The translations under genes were made by a program, and so were the position numbers. 64,000 bases of DNA from Dichetophora obliterata (taxonomy: Eukaryota > Arthropoda > Insecta > Diptera > Sciomyzidae), in the NCBI GenBank assembly GCA_963920525.1, contig OY986439.1:47590982-47654981 (forward strand), given 5' to 3'. Positions 11,351 to 23,649 of this stretch are shown in pieces (the stretch's first letter is position 1; every line of letters begins with the position of its first letter). The notes below the pieces were generated by a model, which searched no databases, had not been told where the DNA came from, and was given only the letters and a program-made list of their open reading frames with translations.

Positions 11351-12530
11351 ACATACTGTTTAGGGATGGAAGAATAGAAAATTTTAATACAGAAAATGAG
11401 TTGTATTAATACACCTTTAGATAGTCAATGACGCACAAAAACTCATTTTTAGTCATAAATTGAGAATTTAAAAAAAATGCGTGTAACTTTTTCACATAAA
11501 ATATATTTGAAATTATTTTTTTGAAAAAAAAAATGAAATAAAAAACAACATTTTGAAAGAAATACATTTCGAAAAAAAAATCAACAAATAATTTTCTTTG
11601 GTTACAACAAGAGCAACAATTTTTTAGGAAAACTAGAAAAATTTAGCAAATGAATGTTATGTAATATCGAAGGTAGTCAGAAATGTAATTTTTACTTGTT
11701 TTTATTTTTACAAATAAAAACTACTTTAAATAGTCATTATTTTGGAAATGTTTAAAAAAAAAAATTTATCCACTGATCTTATGATTCAGCAAAGACTATT
11801 TCTGTTAAGGGTTTGTATTGGACATTTGAACAAATTTTAATGGTACATATTTAAAAACAGCAGAAATATTTTTATTGAAAATCAAAACTTTGATTTTCAT
11901 CTCGTTTCTTTCTCATTCTTAGGTAAGGATATTTCATGTAAAAATCATTGTACCCCAAATTTCTACAATACTGAAGATAAGAGCATTTTTTGGAATTTAT
12001 TCAAATAACAAAAAAATTCATTCAAATTTTATTTGACATTAATCTAAGAAATTTAAGAAAATGACTTTTAAATAAAACTTATCGCCGCTATAACTAAATC
12101 AAAAAAAATTTATCGCGATGTTCTCGCGAACTTCTAAAACAAATTTTACTGTTCTCTTTCAGCATCTCTAAATAATTTTTATTTTAGATTGAACCAACGC
12201 TCAAGGGAATCCCCTTATTAATGTGGTAGTTAGTTGAAGGTTGGATGTAAGGTAATCAAGTGAAACTTTTTTATTTCTGATATCGCTTTCACTTCAATCC
12301 ACCTTCTTAGCATTCAAATGGCAAAATTTACACTATATCATTGGGAGGGGTCAATTGCTACCTTTTGCACACCCATTCCCTAGTTATTTTACTCGTCATA
12401 AAAAGCCAGCTTTTTCCCAAGTTAACACTTCAAAAGAAAACACACAAATATTTTATTCATGTTGCTAAACGGAACTGAAAAACTTTATACTTCATGTTTT
12501 CTCGAATAAATGACTTGAATTATTAAAGCA
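11351..12530. other. gene-free AT-rich stretch
   Basis: Several poly-A runs and no recognisable coding, RNA or transposon-end signal. Confidence 0.5.
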
Positions 12531-12539
12531 TAGGGCCAT

Positions 12540-12602
12540 GGCCCGGCCAGGAGTCGAACCCGAAACTGCTGGGTAATTGTCAAGCGCGCTTGGCCGCAAA
12601 CA
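12540..12602 (-). repeat. tRNA-like remnant (SINE head)
   Basis: On the minus strand there is a box B (GGTTCGACTCC) in a T-arm-like stem and a weak box A-like GGCCAAGCG upstream. A full cloverleaf cannot be drawn, so this is a degraded tRNA or tRNA-derived SINE head rather than a working gene. Confidence 0.45.
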
Positions 12603-12872
12603 ATTTAGAAAATATGATTTTCGTAATGTTTTAAATAACTTTGAAGATTGGTTCTTAAGAGCAGCGATGACCAGCGCCTAACTTTCTCCACTCTTTTACA
12701 ACAACTTCAATATTTCATGATTGTTGTAATTCGCCGTATTCAGTTTGCAATTTCAGCCTCGTTTCTTAATGTTAGGGCGCGTTTATAGTGGCGACTTGTT
12801 GCTTTGCTGAGCCGAGCTGAAAGCGCGTCAAGCTAAAAGCAGCTGGTAGTGCGAATAGTGCGCGCTTACCGC

Positions 12873-13295
12873 CGCTGACTTGTTGCAGATGGTTTTTAAC
12901 TACTTTGTATTGTTTGTATATATTACGTTCATTTTTTGTTTATTTTTGAAATCGAAGCATCAAACAAGTCACGTGATTTCTTGTGTGATTTTCGTTTTCC
13001 TCAAAACAGCGAACAACAAGTGAAGAGACGAAAATGCAAAAAAACGATACTGAAACGCACTTTAAGCCACTGTAAGTTAATTTAAGTCGCTGACTTGTTG
13101 CATCTAGTTTTTGACTATTTTGAGTTTGTTTGTACATATTACGTTTTTTGTTTTGTTTATTTTTGCAATCGAAGCATCAAAGTCACGTGATATTGTGTGT
13201 GCTTCTTGCTTTCCTTAAACCAGCGGACAACAAGTCAAGAGACTAAAATACGAAAAATTATGCTGAAGTACTTGAAGCCACTGTAAGTTGCTTTA
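12873..13295. repeat. two-copy tandem repeat, about 210-bp unit
   Basis: The unit starting GCTGACTTGTTGCA at 12873 recurs at 13088. Shared segments follow in the same order: a GTTTGT-ATATTACGTT stretch, ATCGAAGCATCAAA, TCACGTGAT, and AACAACAAGT-AAGAGAC. The copies have diverged by point changes and small gaps. No coding function is evident. Confidence 0.75.
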
Positions 13296-14524
13296 AGTCA
13301 CTTGTCGTTACAACTTGTTGCAACAAAAATAAAATAAAAGCTAATAATCGCTAATATACATTCTTTCACCCACTTGCATTTGATACCACGAAAAAACGAA
13401 GAAAAGGCGCAATATCAAAAGTTATATGTATTTTATTGGAGTTTTCCTTGTTGCTCTACCTTTTTTATGTTATTTTTTATGTTTACTGTTTGCACTGTTT
13501 TTGGCAATCGCATTGTAGACGTTAACAGCACGCATCGTATTCATTATATTTTTCGTTGTGCGAATACACACTGAGAAAAAGTTATTGAGTATCTGCATGT
13601 TGGTACGTTTTATTTTGCATCAGAATAAATCATTTTTATAGGAGTTGTTGTACCCTTGAAAAATGGCATAAATAAAAAGAATTTGCGGAAAACTGGGAGC
13701 TTGCCTATTTTGTTATAGATAATAAAAGATTAAAAAGATTTTAATCTTAATTATATAACAGTTTTGTTTATAATAAAATATTAAAATAATAAAAAATAAA
13801 AAAAAATTAAGTTAAAAGCAAATAAAAATTATTATAAGATAAAAAAATGAAAAAAAATTTAATAAAAAATCTCAAAAAAAAAAAACATAAAAAAGGGTAA
13901 AAAAAATAAGAATTTAAAAAGTATGTAACAAAAAATAAAAAAGGATATCTGAAAACATCCACGCGGTTAAAGCTGGGTTAATCCGAATGTATTCTGACTC
14001 GCAAAAAATTAAACATTTGAAATTACTTGATTCATTATTTTTACAGTGTACATATACATAAGTTCGCTGTTGCGGACTCTGTCAGCACTCGTGTTATTGG
14101 TAATTCGTCATTGCATCCAGTTTTAAACATTTTTTTGATGTTGTTGCTTTTTGATGTTGTTTTTGCACTCTTAAAATCATTTTCGTGGGCATCGCTGCCT
14201 TAGAGCAATGTTTATAACATATGATCAGATATTTATCTCAAGCAGCCGGGTCAAAGAGATCCTATTCAAAAAATATTTCAAAAACAATAGCCAAGGCAAC
14301 ATTATTACCACTCTTGAACCTGGTTCAAGCGCATTCTGAGTGCGCATCAGGCGCATTGCTGCAATTATTTAAAAAAAAATAAATAAAAAGTTACGGAACA
14401 TATTACTCAAATAAACCGATTTTTCCAAAATTTAAAAAAAAAATTATAACGACAATAAACTGTGTGGATTTTCTTACTTTAATGCTAAAAAATTATTTTT
14501 TCCTAAGTTTAGGGAAAATGATTA
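13296..14524. other. gene-free stretch with A-rich low complexity
   Basis: Positions 13720-13950 are almost pure A/T. No gene was recognised. This is the inner part of the spacer just before the right duplication arm. Confidence 0.5.
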
Positions 14525-14628
14525 GCATCATGATTAGCATATTAGATACTGGACATTAAGATATAACACTAAAATTAAAAATACAGCGTAATATTTTATT
14601 TGTGTGCTATTGTTAAATTGGATTTCTT

Positions 14629-14634
14629 TTTATT
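14629..14634 (-). promoter_or_regulatory. polyadenylation signal of protease copy 2
   Basis: AATAAA on the minus strand, at the position homologous to the signal of copy 1 and within conserved 3' flank. Confidence 0.6.
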
Positions 14635-14882
14635 GAAGACACATACTAAATAAAAAAAAAATATGTATTTACAAGGATATCAACTAGGAGTCAACAACAC
14701 AATGTATTGCAGATATCGATATCGGAGACTGAGTTTGTTTGAACTCATCGGTCGTTGGTTGCTGATGCGACTTTGACTGTGACTTTCAATAAACTTATTT
14801 CTTTAGTTCTGCAACAAATTGCGTTGTAGCTTCCAATTTACACGAGGAAGATTAATGAGCTACGTCAAGAGTGATACTTAAA

Positions 14883-16340
14883 CTATTGGTTATTAGAAAG
14901 TGTTTTCTTTATCCAGTCAATGTATGAGGCTACGTGAGTAAACACAATCGGAACCTCGCTGTTTTTACAACCAGTGGAACCCCTTGATAGCACACCAATA
15001 ACATTGAAGCTGCCATCTTCCAACATAAGCGGACCACCCGAATCCCCATTACAGGAACTCACATTTTTATCGCCATTAGCGCACAGAAGTCTTTCATCCC
15101 AAACAACATGTGAAGCTTCCAAGCTCTTGCGGCAACGTTCATGATTCCAAATACCTAGCGTAGCTTTTAGTTTCCACTTACTGACCTGTCCAGTCTCAGT
15201 AATACCCCAGCCAGAAAGATCAGCGGCAGCACCTTCATAATTATCACTGAGAAGTTTCGGAGTGTGTGGCAGACATATGATTTTGATATTTGCCGTCTGA
15301 GTTACAGGATGCGCAAGCCGCAGAAGGGCAATATCATTGTCATAGGTGTTTTTGTCATAAGATCGATGCACCTTGACACGATCAACAGGTACATCGATAT
15401 GTGACGGCAGGCATTCATCACGATTATACCGATTAGGTATACAATCCGGGTCCGTATCCGTATTCCATTCACCCAAACGGACACTTGAGAATCTGCCATC
15501 GCGCTCACAGTGAGCTGCTGTCAAAACCCAACGATCAGTTATAAGAACACCACCGCAAACCTGTTTACTTACTCCATTGTCTGGAAATGAAGAAGACAGT
15601 TTTTGAGCTGCTTTCATAAAGTAAGATGTATAAAGTAAGATGTATGTAATGAAGTTTTTACAGTCAATATCAGTTACGCATCAACATTTTGTTATAAATT
15701 TCAAGGTCGCTGAACATAAAGCAAATCGCTGAGCTTATAACCGGTATTGGCAGAAAAAAATTTTGCTTTTCTTTTGTTAATTGGCATGCTTAAACCTACA
15801 CACCTGTTGTATAAATAAGCGCCATCCAGGGATACTCAGCGGGTCCTGTTAAGTTGCCATTGTAGATACGATCCTTTAGCATTGATCCGCAATGCGGTGT
15901 TACAGGCAGTTCAATTGTGGGTTCTGTAAAAATATCCGTTATAAGTCTGTCGAGATACTCAGTTTCTGGACAGCAAACCTAGAATATTTTATAACTTTTA
16001 AACTAATGAAAATTGTTATGCAGCCTGTAGTGGAAGACCTACCAGCGGCTTGCCATTGACTTCACCGCAATTGTATTCTCTTAAAAAATTTTTATTATTC
16101 AGTTCATCCGTGTGTAAAGTATTGCAATCCGCTTGAAGACGACAGAAGGCTTTGATATCACGGTCAAAGTTACAGCGTCCATAATGTTTGTTGGGTCCTG
16201 AGATAAAATTATATTATGTTATGTTTGGTATTTGTTATAATTTTGTGATTTCACATACTTGCATCCAGATGATGCAACGACGACAAGCAAAGCAGCAGCA
16301 GTAGCTCGAGCGTGGACATAAAAATGTAACCTCCTCGCAT
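14883..16340 (-). CDS. CLIP-domain serine protease, copy 2 (easter/SPE/MP1-like)
   Basis: Minus-strand exons 16340-16259, 16197-16043, 15978-15804 and 15580-14883 have the same lengths and phases as copy 1 and also give 369 codons. The signal peptide, six CLIP cysteines, R116-I117 activation site, and His/Asp/Ser triad (TAAHC, DNDIALL, GDSGGP) are intact. It shares the unusual Ser189 and Ile226 pocket residues, so the pocket change predates the duplication. The last exon differs from copy 1 at about 21 residues and a somewhat smaller number of silent sites by my count. Constraint therefore looks moderate, and no stop or frameshift is seen. Intron 3 carries a private 14-bp tandem duplication near 15618-15646. 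The likely promoter block lies 2.7 kb upstream because of an insertion, so expression may differ from copy 1. Confidence 0.92.
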
Positions 16341-16415
16341 AATCAATTTATTTTTGCTGCTTATCAGGTATACTCGTATAAAGTCAATAACAATCAAAAA
16401 CTGTGTCACAATTTA

Positions 16416-18838
16416 GGGGTCATTAAATATAACGAAAAAGCGACTAAAACATGTCGATAGTAATGATCAAGACCAACAAAACTCCAAGACGGTTTGTAAC
16501 GGCACAAAATTTCACCGCGGCAAGTTGGTTTTGATGTTGGTGCTGTTCACGATGTAGTGTATTTGTCCGATAATATTGGTATAACATTTTCAATCTTTAC
16601 CACTTATCGTGAACGAACCTTCGACAATATGTTGTATTTGGGTTAAAAATACAGAGAATTTAACATGTTTTATTACAAATGCATGCACATTAATGCTGGA
16701 ATGCATATTTATAAATCCACTCAAACTCGTCTATTATAGGAGTAAGTTTTGTTAATCTTTTTATAAAAAAAGATGGGCAACTTCTGCAAACTTTTAAATA
16801 ATTTTTTTTTAATAAAAATAATAACACTGCAATGTGTAATTATGCAACTTTCATTCTTTCGACACTAAATTGGCACTAAAAAAAAGGAAAATTTGCACAA
16901 TAATTATAAATTTAAGTTATTATTAAATTTTGAATAATTGATTTAATCTGAATTTGTTAAAATGAACATGCAAGTGGTTATTTTATTTGGTCTGGAGAGA
17001 AGATAGTGCTTTTGGGAGGGTTTTTTTTTTAACTTTTACCCCTGAACCCTCACGGCAGGGTGGGAAAAGTGTGGGCCGAGTCCCAACACCTAGACTCCAG
17101 AGTATGGGGGTTGGGCGGCTGAGCCAGGGCTCCCCAACCTTACGTCTTTAGTGTTTATTTTAGTAGAATCCGCTTCACCTTAAGTATTAACGTTTCTTTT
17201 TTCAGATTCCGAAGATTATTTTGGTTTGCATCGCGGCGTTTCAATTTTTTTTTTTTTGTGAAATATGCACGTTAATATTTGTACGGCTAGGGTATGGGAA
17301 GTTGGTTCCAACGAACTCCCCACATCTCCCAAACTGCTAGCTATCCCTGGCTATCCAGCACGTACAGTCGGTGCCAGCCTCTTGTCCGCGGTTCACTGGA
17401 CCGGGACGATGGTGTCACCTTTGTGAGGAGGCAGCTCCTGTCAGTCTGGCCTTGAGCAGCCAGGGACGCTCTAATAGGGCGCCTCCAAAAGAAAAGATAC
17501 AGGGCTGCCGCCTCATGGAGATGAAAGCACCGCTCCAACACAAAAATAAATTTTAGTCAAACATTTTTTTGTTGGGTTTTATTTTGAACGACGTTCAAGT
17601 GCCCGAAAAAAATTCGCCTCCGTTACAGGTTTTGAAAAGTTTGCGCGCTTTTAAATGTTATATCCTTTGAAATGGCTGTTTAAGTATAAGTTTTTATTCA
17701 ATTTTTTGTTTATATTTGGAAAGATATTTTTGTTTTTTTTTCTACATAACGAAAATATTTTCGCTATTTTCATTCTGCAAATATTTCTGAATAAAATACT
17801 TTCTAAAAAAATATATTTAAAACACCAGAAAAGACTAGATGAAGGTTTAATGTGCATAAGAACAATTTGACCACTTAAAACAACCATGTGTGTGGATATT
17901 TTTGGAAACTACTTCACAAAGTTTTATTTAGTAAAGATTTCAACACAAATGTGAAAGTTTGAACTCAATATAATTCAAAACTAGATTTTTGCGACATATC
18001 ACCTTCATCCACTCATGTCTTCACTCGTTAATTCAATTGAGATCCATCAAATGACAAGCTCAAGAGCTTAAAATTTTTGTTTAAAATTTTTTCAATGCAG
18101 AGTAGAGTTTTTTTGCCAAAATAATACGTAAATTTCATATTGGGAAGATACTTTCAGAATATTTGAAGAATCCAAATTCTTAAAATTATTTTCGGAACCA
18201 CTTCTGATGCCCGAACCTTATATTAATTTATTTATAAATGTTATAATATTTCATTTGCAAAAAATACGCAAATTTTAAATTGCCAAATTTAAGGAAAACG
18301 GTAACATTTCCAATACCAATAAAATTTAAACAATCAGCTAACATTCAAAAGTTTTATGCTATTTCGAGTGTACCTTAAGATTTGCATATCTCTCACACAG
18401 GACACTGAGTGGCATCTTTTTAAGTGATACATTGTAAATTAAATTATGTCTTTACTTTTGCTTGAAGACAAGTGTAATTTTTCTTACAAAAATCAAAGCA
18501 TTTTAAGGTCGTTATTTTTACTGTTTTTCAAAATACAACTTTTTCCTTGCGAGAGAGGAAGACATCCTTTTTTTTAAAATTTGGTAGATCTTGACCACGC
18601 TATGCAATTTTTGAGATCTCTTAGAATGCGAATTTCGAATAAACAATTGTAATTCAATACGCCCTAATTAGCATTTCATTTTTAAAAAATACTCTGCAAG
18701 AGGCAAACTTTCAATGCCTACATCTTTTAGCAGCGAGCTAACTTTGCAAAACCCTTCTAAGGTTTTCTTAGTATAAACCAGTACTATGATTCTGTGTTGT
18801 CCGCTTTTCCGTTAGACAAATGTGTTGCACAGTGTAAT
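16416..18838. mobile_element. 2.4-kb insertion specific to the right arm, unclassified
   Basis: Comparison with 3800-3890 shows uninterrupted sequence there, whereas here about 2.4 kb separates the two matching flanks. The ends carry a short imperfect inverted match (ACTGTGTCACA and TGTTGCACAGT). No clear target duplication or long ORF was found. A GC-rich islet at 17030-17540 stands out inside. It may be a transposon or a composite of fragments. Confidence 0.6.
17030..17540. other. GC-rich islet within the insertion
   Basis: Two blocks (17035-17140 and 17300-17530) are far richer in G+C than anything nearby. They carry short open frames on both strands but no motif I recognise. They could be the untranslated or ORF1 part of a retroelement, or captured host sequence. 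Confidence 0.35.
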
Positions 18839-19089
18839 TTAATATAAAAATCTGAATATATTTGAAGTTCGCGCGATTACAGTAAAACAATTGTTACTGG
18901 CGTGCGCTCTTAACAGCCGATAACATCTGCAGCGAGCGCTTTAAAACGACTAAAGCTCAATTCATAGAGAATGCTTTCGAAACTTAACTTAAGAATAAAT
19001 TTTGTAATTAAAGACTCTAGAGTACAGCGTACCTTATACAAAATGTGAGTCGATGACTAAAAGGTTATCAGACTGGCTAACTAGCTAGC

Positions 19090-19096
19090 TTATAAA
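19090..19096 (-). promoter_or_regulatory. displaced TATA block of protease copy 2
   Basis: Inverted counterpart of the TATA-like block at 3575-3581, with its neighbours conserved. It now lies about 2.75 kb from the ATG of copy 2 instead of about 320 bp. Confidence 0.25.
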
Positions 19097-20116
19097 GTTG
19101 ATAGAGTCGCATGGACCGACCAGTTTTATAGAATAAGAGTATCAATGAATTGTTTGTTTGCAAACCAGTTGGAACGGTGCAGTCGATTATGTACGACCAT
19201 GGCATAATGTAAGGTGTTACAATTGTATGACAAGAGTGGCTTTCCAGCTTTCACACGAATTATTTGCATAAAGTTACGAAATTTAAAGAGTAGACAGTGA
19301 AACATGCTTTTTTAGACCGTGCGATCGTAAGCAAACGTTATAATGAAGACATGGTAGATATGTGTTGAAACTATGTCGTGTAAGTTCTCTCCGTAGTGAA
19401 GTTTAAAAGATTTAAGGCAGTTTTCTAGTCAATTCAATTCAATTTTGACGGTCGAAAAGATCCAATTTTATTTTTATTTTTTTTTTTAATTTTTTACACT
19501 ATCATACTGCCTTATCGAGGTTTGACTTAGAGTTTCAAAAGTTTGTGATGAAATAAGAGGAAGTGGTTACCAAAATAACACCAGCATTCGCATAAAGTTA
19601 TACAATTTAAGCAAACGACAGTTATAGCATCATTTAAGCTTCACTAGAACGCTCCAACAAAGGCTTAGTTTATATTAAAAGGTCAATATGTGAAGGGCTT
19701 TGCAGCATTACATAGAATCGATGAGTGAAATTTTTTTAAAAATGAGCTTTTTATTGGAACATAGATTCGTTCGAAGAAACTTCAACGAGTGGTTTTCTTA
19801 ATTTTTCATAAAAAACACGTGATTAAAACGTGAATAAAGCGAACGTTAAAATGAAATATTTGTGTATTATTATAAAATAGAGTTAAATAAAATTGAATTT
19901 TTTAGAACTGAGGTGTTCAGTGGAAGAACAGGGCAGCTAACATTTTTTGAAAAATTGTGTAATATATATAAACGGAGTTTTTTGATCATACTTTACCATT
20001 ATTAATATTTTTATTATTATATTTTTATATATTATATTTTTATTTATTACTAGTATCACCTGTGGTCGAAACTCGACCAACTGTCTGTAAAGCAGTGAAC
20101 AAAAATAAGAACATTC

Positions 20117-20526
20117 GTCGGCCTTTGTAGTCTAGTGGAGAGTGCGCTAGACTATCAACCCAGAGGTCCCTGGTTCGAATCCGGGCTCGGGCATGGTTCT
20201 TTTCACTTTCTGTATACTTTCCTGCACATTTAAGAATTATGGAAAACAAAAAATCCACAGCTAAATTGTGAAAAATGTGGAATTAATGGACAGGAACAAC
20301 TAAGGGCTGGAAAAGCTTGCCGAGGTTAAGGCATAACACTAGCCTCGGTTAAAAGGCAATTCAAATTGTCTTTCACGGTTGTTTCGCATAGTCAATTATT
20401 CACGTATGGTTCCAATCAATTCCTCTAAATAATCTATCCTTTCCTTTCAGGTCAAAGACCAAACCTTGTTTGTATAAGGCGCATGCCTTGGTTCTTTGAT
20501 CTTTTAAAAAAAAAAAAAAAAAAAAA
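20117..20526 (+). mobile_element. tRNA-derived SINE with poly-A tail
   Basis: The head contains a pol III box A (TAGTCTAGTGG, 20128-20138) and box B (GGTTCGAATCC, 20172-20182). An unrelated body of about 310 bp follows and ends in a run of about 20 A at 20507-20526. The head resembles a tRNA with an ATC-like anticodon, but the anticodon stem is mismatched, so it is not a functional tRNA gene. Flanking duplicates are not obvious. Confidence 0.75.
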
Positions 20527-22609
20527 GCACTAATGTAGCGTATGTTAAGGCACTGCAGCGTAGATTATAGAAAACAAAACATTAAAGATGCATAGTGTAG
20601 ATAACAGTACATGACAGTTTGCCGTTTTTTTAGCGTTGAAGTTTGTATACTTGAAACAAAAACCCTTTACTATTATTACATAAAAATGAACACAAACTTT
20701 GTCATTTCGTAGCTTCACTGAAAGAACTGCTTGGCAAAAATTTGTCCAATAGAGGTTATATCTCTCCCCTCCCCAGCTAACATCTAAAGGAATAAGATGT
20801 ATAACCTGGTTCTATTATTAATCCTACCAACATTTCTTCCAAAACATATACACTTTCTTTCAATCAGCCTTTTGGGACCCCCACTACAAAAAAACTCATT
20901 AAATGAAGAAAATGGCCGAAAAGAGTTCAAAGCTATTATTACCCTTGAGGTGATTTTTTGAGAAGTGAAGTGTGTAAGATGGTCCTATTATGTTGTCATT
21001 CTCAACATATATTTTAAACAACTTATGGCTGCTCTCAAGTTTTTAGCATTTTTCGGAAAGCCAAATTTAATTTTTTTTAACGCTCATATTTCGAATCATA
21101 GATCACCAGTCCACATTTGTTTCTGCTCATTTGTGTATTTCTCCATTTAAAATAAATACTAAAAATGTATGGCAGCTTTCGTTCTTAGCGTACGTTTTTT
21201 AATATAATAAAATAAAAAGATGTAAATGTAGTGAAGTGGTATGAAAATATTTATTTACTTATAGCTAATGATTGGTAAGAGATATTAAGAAAAAATTTTC
21301 ATCAAAATTATTTTTGAAGCTGAATTATTTTTCAAAAAATATAAAAAGAACAATTTGAAAAAATTAATTTTCACAAAAAAAAATCCAGGCCAATGCCCAT
21401 GATTTCAAATGATATTTTTTGAATTTTTGTCAAAACGATTTTATTTTTGCCGAAAAATGATAGGTCATATGAAAGAGTCTGAAAAATTAAAAAAAAAATT
21501 AAGCAAAATCAACTTTTAACCTATGTTTTTAGCGAACAATGAATATTTTAGAGGCTTTTTGAAAACAATATATAACATAAAATTGGTGAGGTAGCAATAA
21601 AGGTAGCATTTTTTCTATATTGATTTAATTTAACTTTCAGTCATAGAAAATTTGAGAAAAATCGATTTGAAAATATCGGAGATATTTTCTTACAAAATAA
21701 AAAATTTAATTTTCAATAATTTTTTTTTCTCATTTTGAGGCGATATCGCAATAGATTTGATATCAAAAAAGTAATTTTATTTGACATACTATTCGTTCAA
21801 AATATTACCCTTAAAGTTATCGTATACCGTTGTTTTCATAAATCAACATCTTTTCATACAAAAATACGTTACATTGAGTACATCTGTAGTTTACAAGATA
21901 TCGCAATAATTTTGATGTCAAAATAACGGGAATTTTTCAATATTTACCATTTATATGAAATTTTACCATTTCGGTTTTCGTAAAAGATAGCGGAAAATGT
22001 TTCTATTATTTTTTGTACATCTTAGCAATGTCTAAAATTTCCCGTTACATCATGTTCATCCATCTTTTATAGTCTTACCATAACAATACGTAAATGTTAT
22101 ATAAAAAATGCCTATTGTAGGGTGTTCGTAAAAGATCGCAAAAAATTTTTAAATTATTTTTTGTACATCTTAGCTTCAAGGAAACTAAGCTAATGGGAAA
22201 TTTCAGTAATGTTTAAAATTCCCCATTACATCATGTTCTTCCATCTCTTATAGTTTAGCTTTTATTAAAGAAATGCTCTTTTTACGCTCATATTTGAGGT
22301 CGACGGTCACTAATCAAAAATGCAATCATACTTTTCAGCCAAACCTTTCATCTGATACCTCGTTTACTATTCTACCTCTTCCAATCCCTGAGATTCCTTA
22401 CTAAAATTAGTATAAGCTTTCAGCGTTATTATTTCGGGTCAGAGGTCATACATTTAAAATCTTATATAATTCGGCACATCTATGGAGCAGAACCTTTCGA
22501 ATGGTATACATTTCATTGCCCTAATTTTAAAATAAATATCAAAAAAGTGTCAACTTGATATGTCTTTGTCCTTTTTTGTTAACAGAAAGGGTTAACTGTT
22601 TTTATAAGC

Positions 22610-22806
22610 TTTTAATTTAACTTGCTTCGTTCGTATATACATATATGTATGCATCTATGTCCTCAAAACGTGCAAGCCATTTGTCGACAACTTTTTGGTA
22701 TCAGATTAAGCTGAAATTTATCATACATATGCAAGTCCGGTGACAATGCAATATTATGATAAAATGTTTTGCCACGCCCCCTATTACCACCCACAAATCA
22801 ATAATA
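22610..22806 (-). repeat. dispersed repeat fragment
   Basis: The segment 22766-22806 read on the minus strand (TTGATTTGTGGGTGGTAAT, then GGCGTGGCAAAA) matches 45238-45280. It is a fragment of a dispersed element without coding content. Confidence 0.5.
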
Positions 22807-22974
22807 AATAAAAAGTAAAAAAATTATTTCTTAAATAAGCTTTTATTTAAATAATGTTAATACTATAATAAGGTTAATGGTCTAAAAAATTAAAATGCTG
22901 TAGTATTTGCTAAGTCTTGAAAATAAATTATGTTAATAATAACTTTTTAAGACTAAAAAGTAAAAAATATATAA

Positions 22975-23585
22975 AAAGTAAAAAAAAACTTTTTAAAAAA
23001 TATGCTTTTATTTAAATAAAGACGTGAACTAAAAAGAAAAAAATAAACTTAAGTGACATTTGTCATAAATGTATATAGGAGCTTTATTCTAGGTGCAGAA
23101 GAACCCCTCTTTTGGATACTCATCATCATAATAAAAGCGTACGTAAATTGGTAAGTTCTAAGGATTTATATTAACTTAGAATTTTTCAAATACATTTATA
23201 TTTAAAAACTTATGGCACTGATATTGTGCAGTAAACCTGTATAATGGATCGCAGTTTGTATACAGGTAAGCTTACTCAAAGATTCAATGCCACTGATAAT
23301 GTGTAGTAAACCTGTATAACGGATCGCGGACATCGGTACCTCTAACTTTTAAATATCAATGTATTTGAAAAATTGTAAATTTATATAAGTCCTTAGAACT
23401 AACCAATTTACGTACGTTTATATTATGATGATGAGTATCCAAAAGAGGGGTTCTTATGCACCTAGAATATACCTCCTATATACATATATGAGAAATGTCA
23501 CTTAAATTTATTTTTTTCTTTTTAGTTCGCGCCTTTTTTAAATAAAAGCTTATTTTTTTAAAAAAATTTCTTATTTTTTATTTAT
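22975..23585. mobile_element. palindromic foldback-like element
   Basis: About 240 bp at 22975-23215 is inverted at 23345-23585. The matching block includes AGAAGAACCCCTCTTTTGG and its inverse. The loop holds two direct copies of a roughly 42-bp unit (about 23213 and 23287; shared core AGTAAACCTGTATAA, GGATCGC). No ORF is present. Foldback or long-TIR MITE is the best class. Confidence 0.75.
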
Positions 23586-23649
23586 TTCGGCTATAAGTTT
23601 TGCGAGTATTTCCAGGAAGTTCATATATAGAATGGTTTTAAGCGCTTTA

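Larger units (their letters stand above)
14525..22557 (-). repeat. right arm of the large inverted segmental duplication
   Basis: Reverse-complement counterpart of 1190-5692. It is longer because it contains a 2.4-kb insertion (about 16416-18838) and an insertion near 19460-20830 that includes a SINE. Unlike the left arm, these insertions separate the protease coding region from its conserved 5' flank. Confidence 0.85.

Noticed and set aside
17341..17556. Overlapping open frames in the GC-rich islet as a gene
   Set aside because: The frames are short, present on both strands, and without a motif or initiation context.
20117..20196. Functional tRNA gene with good box A and box B
   Set aside because: The anticodon and acceptor stems are mismatched, and the sequence continues into a body with a poly-A tail, which indicates a SINE.
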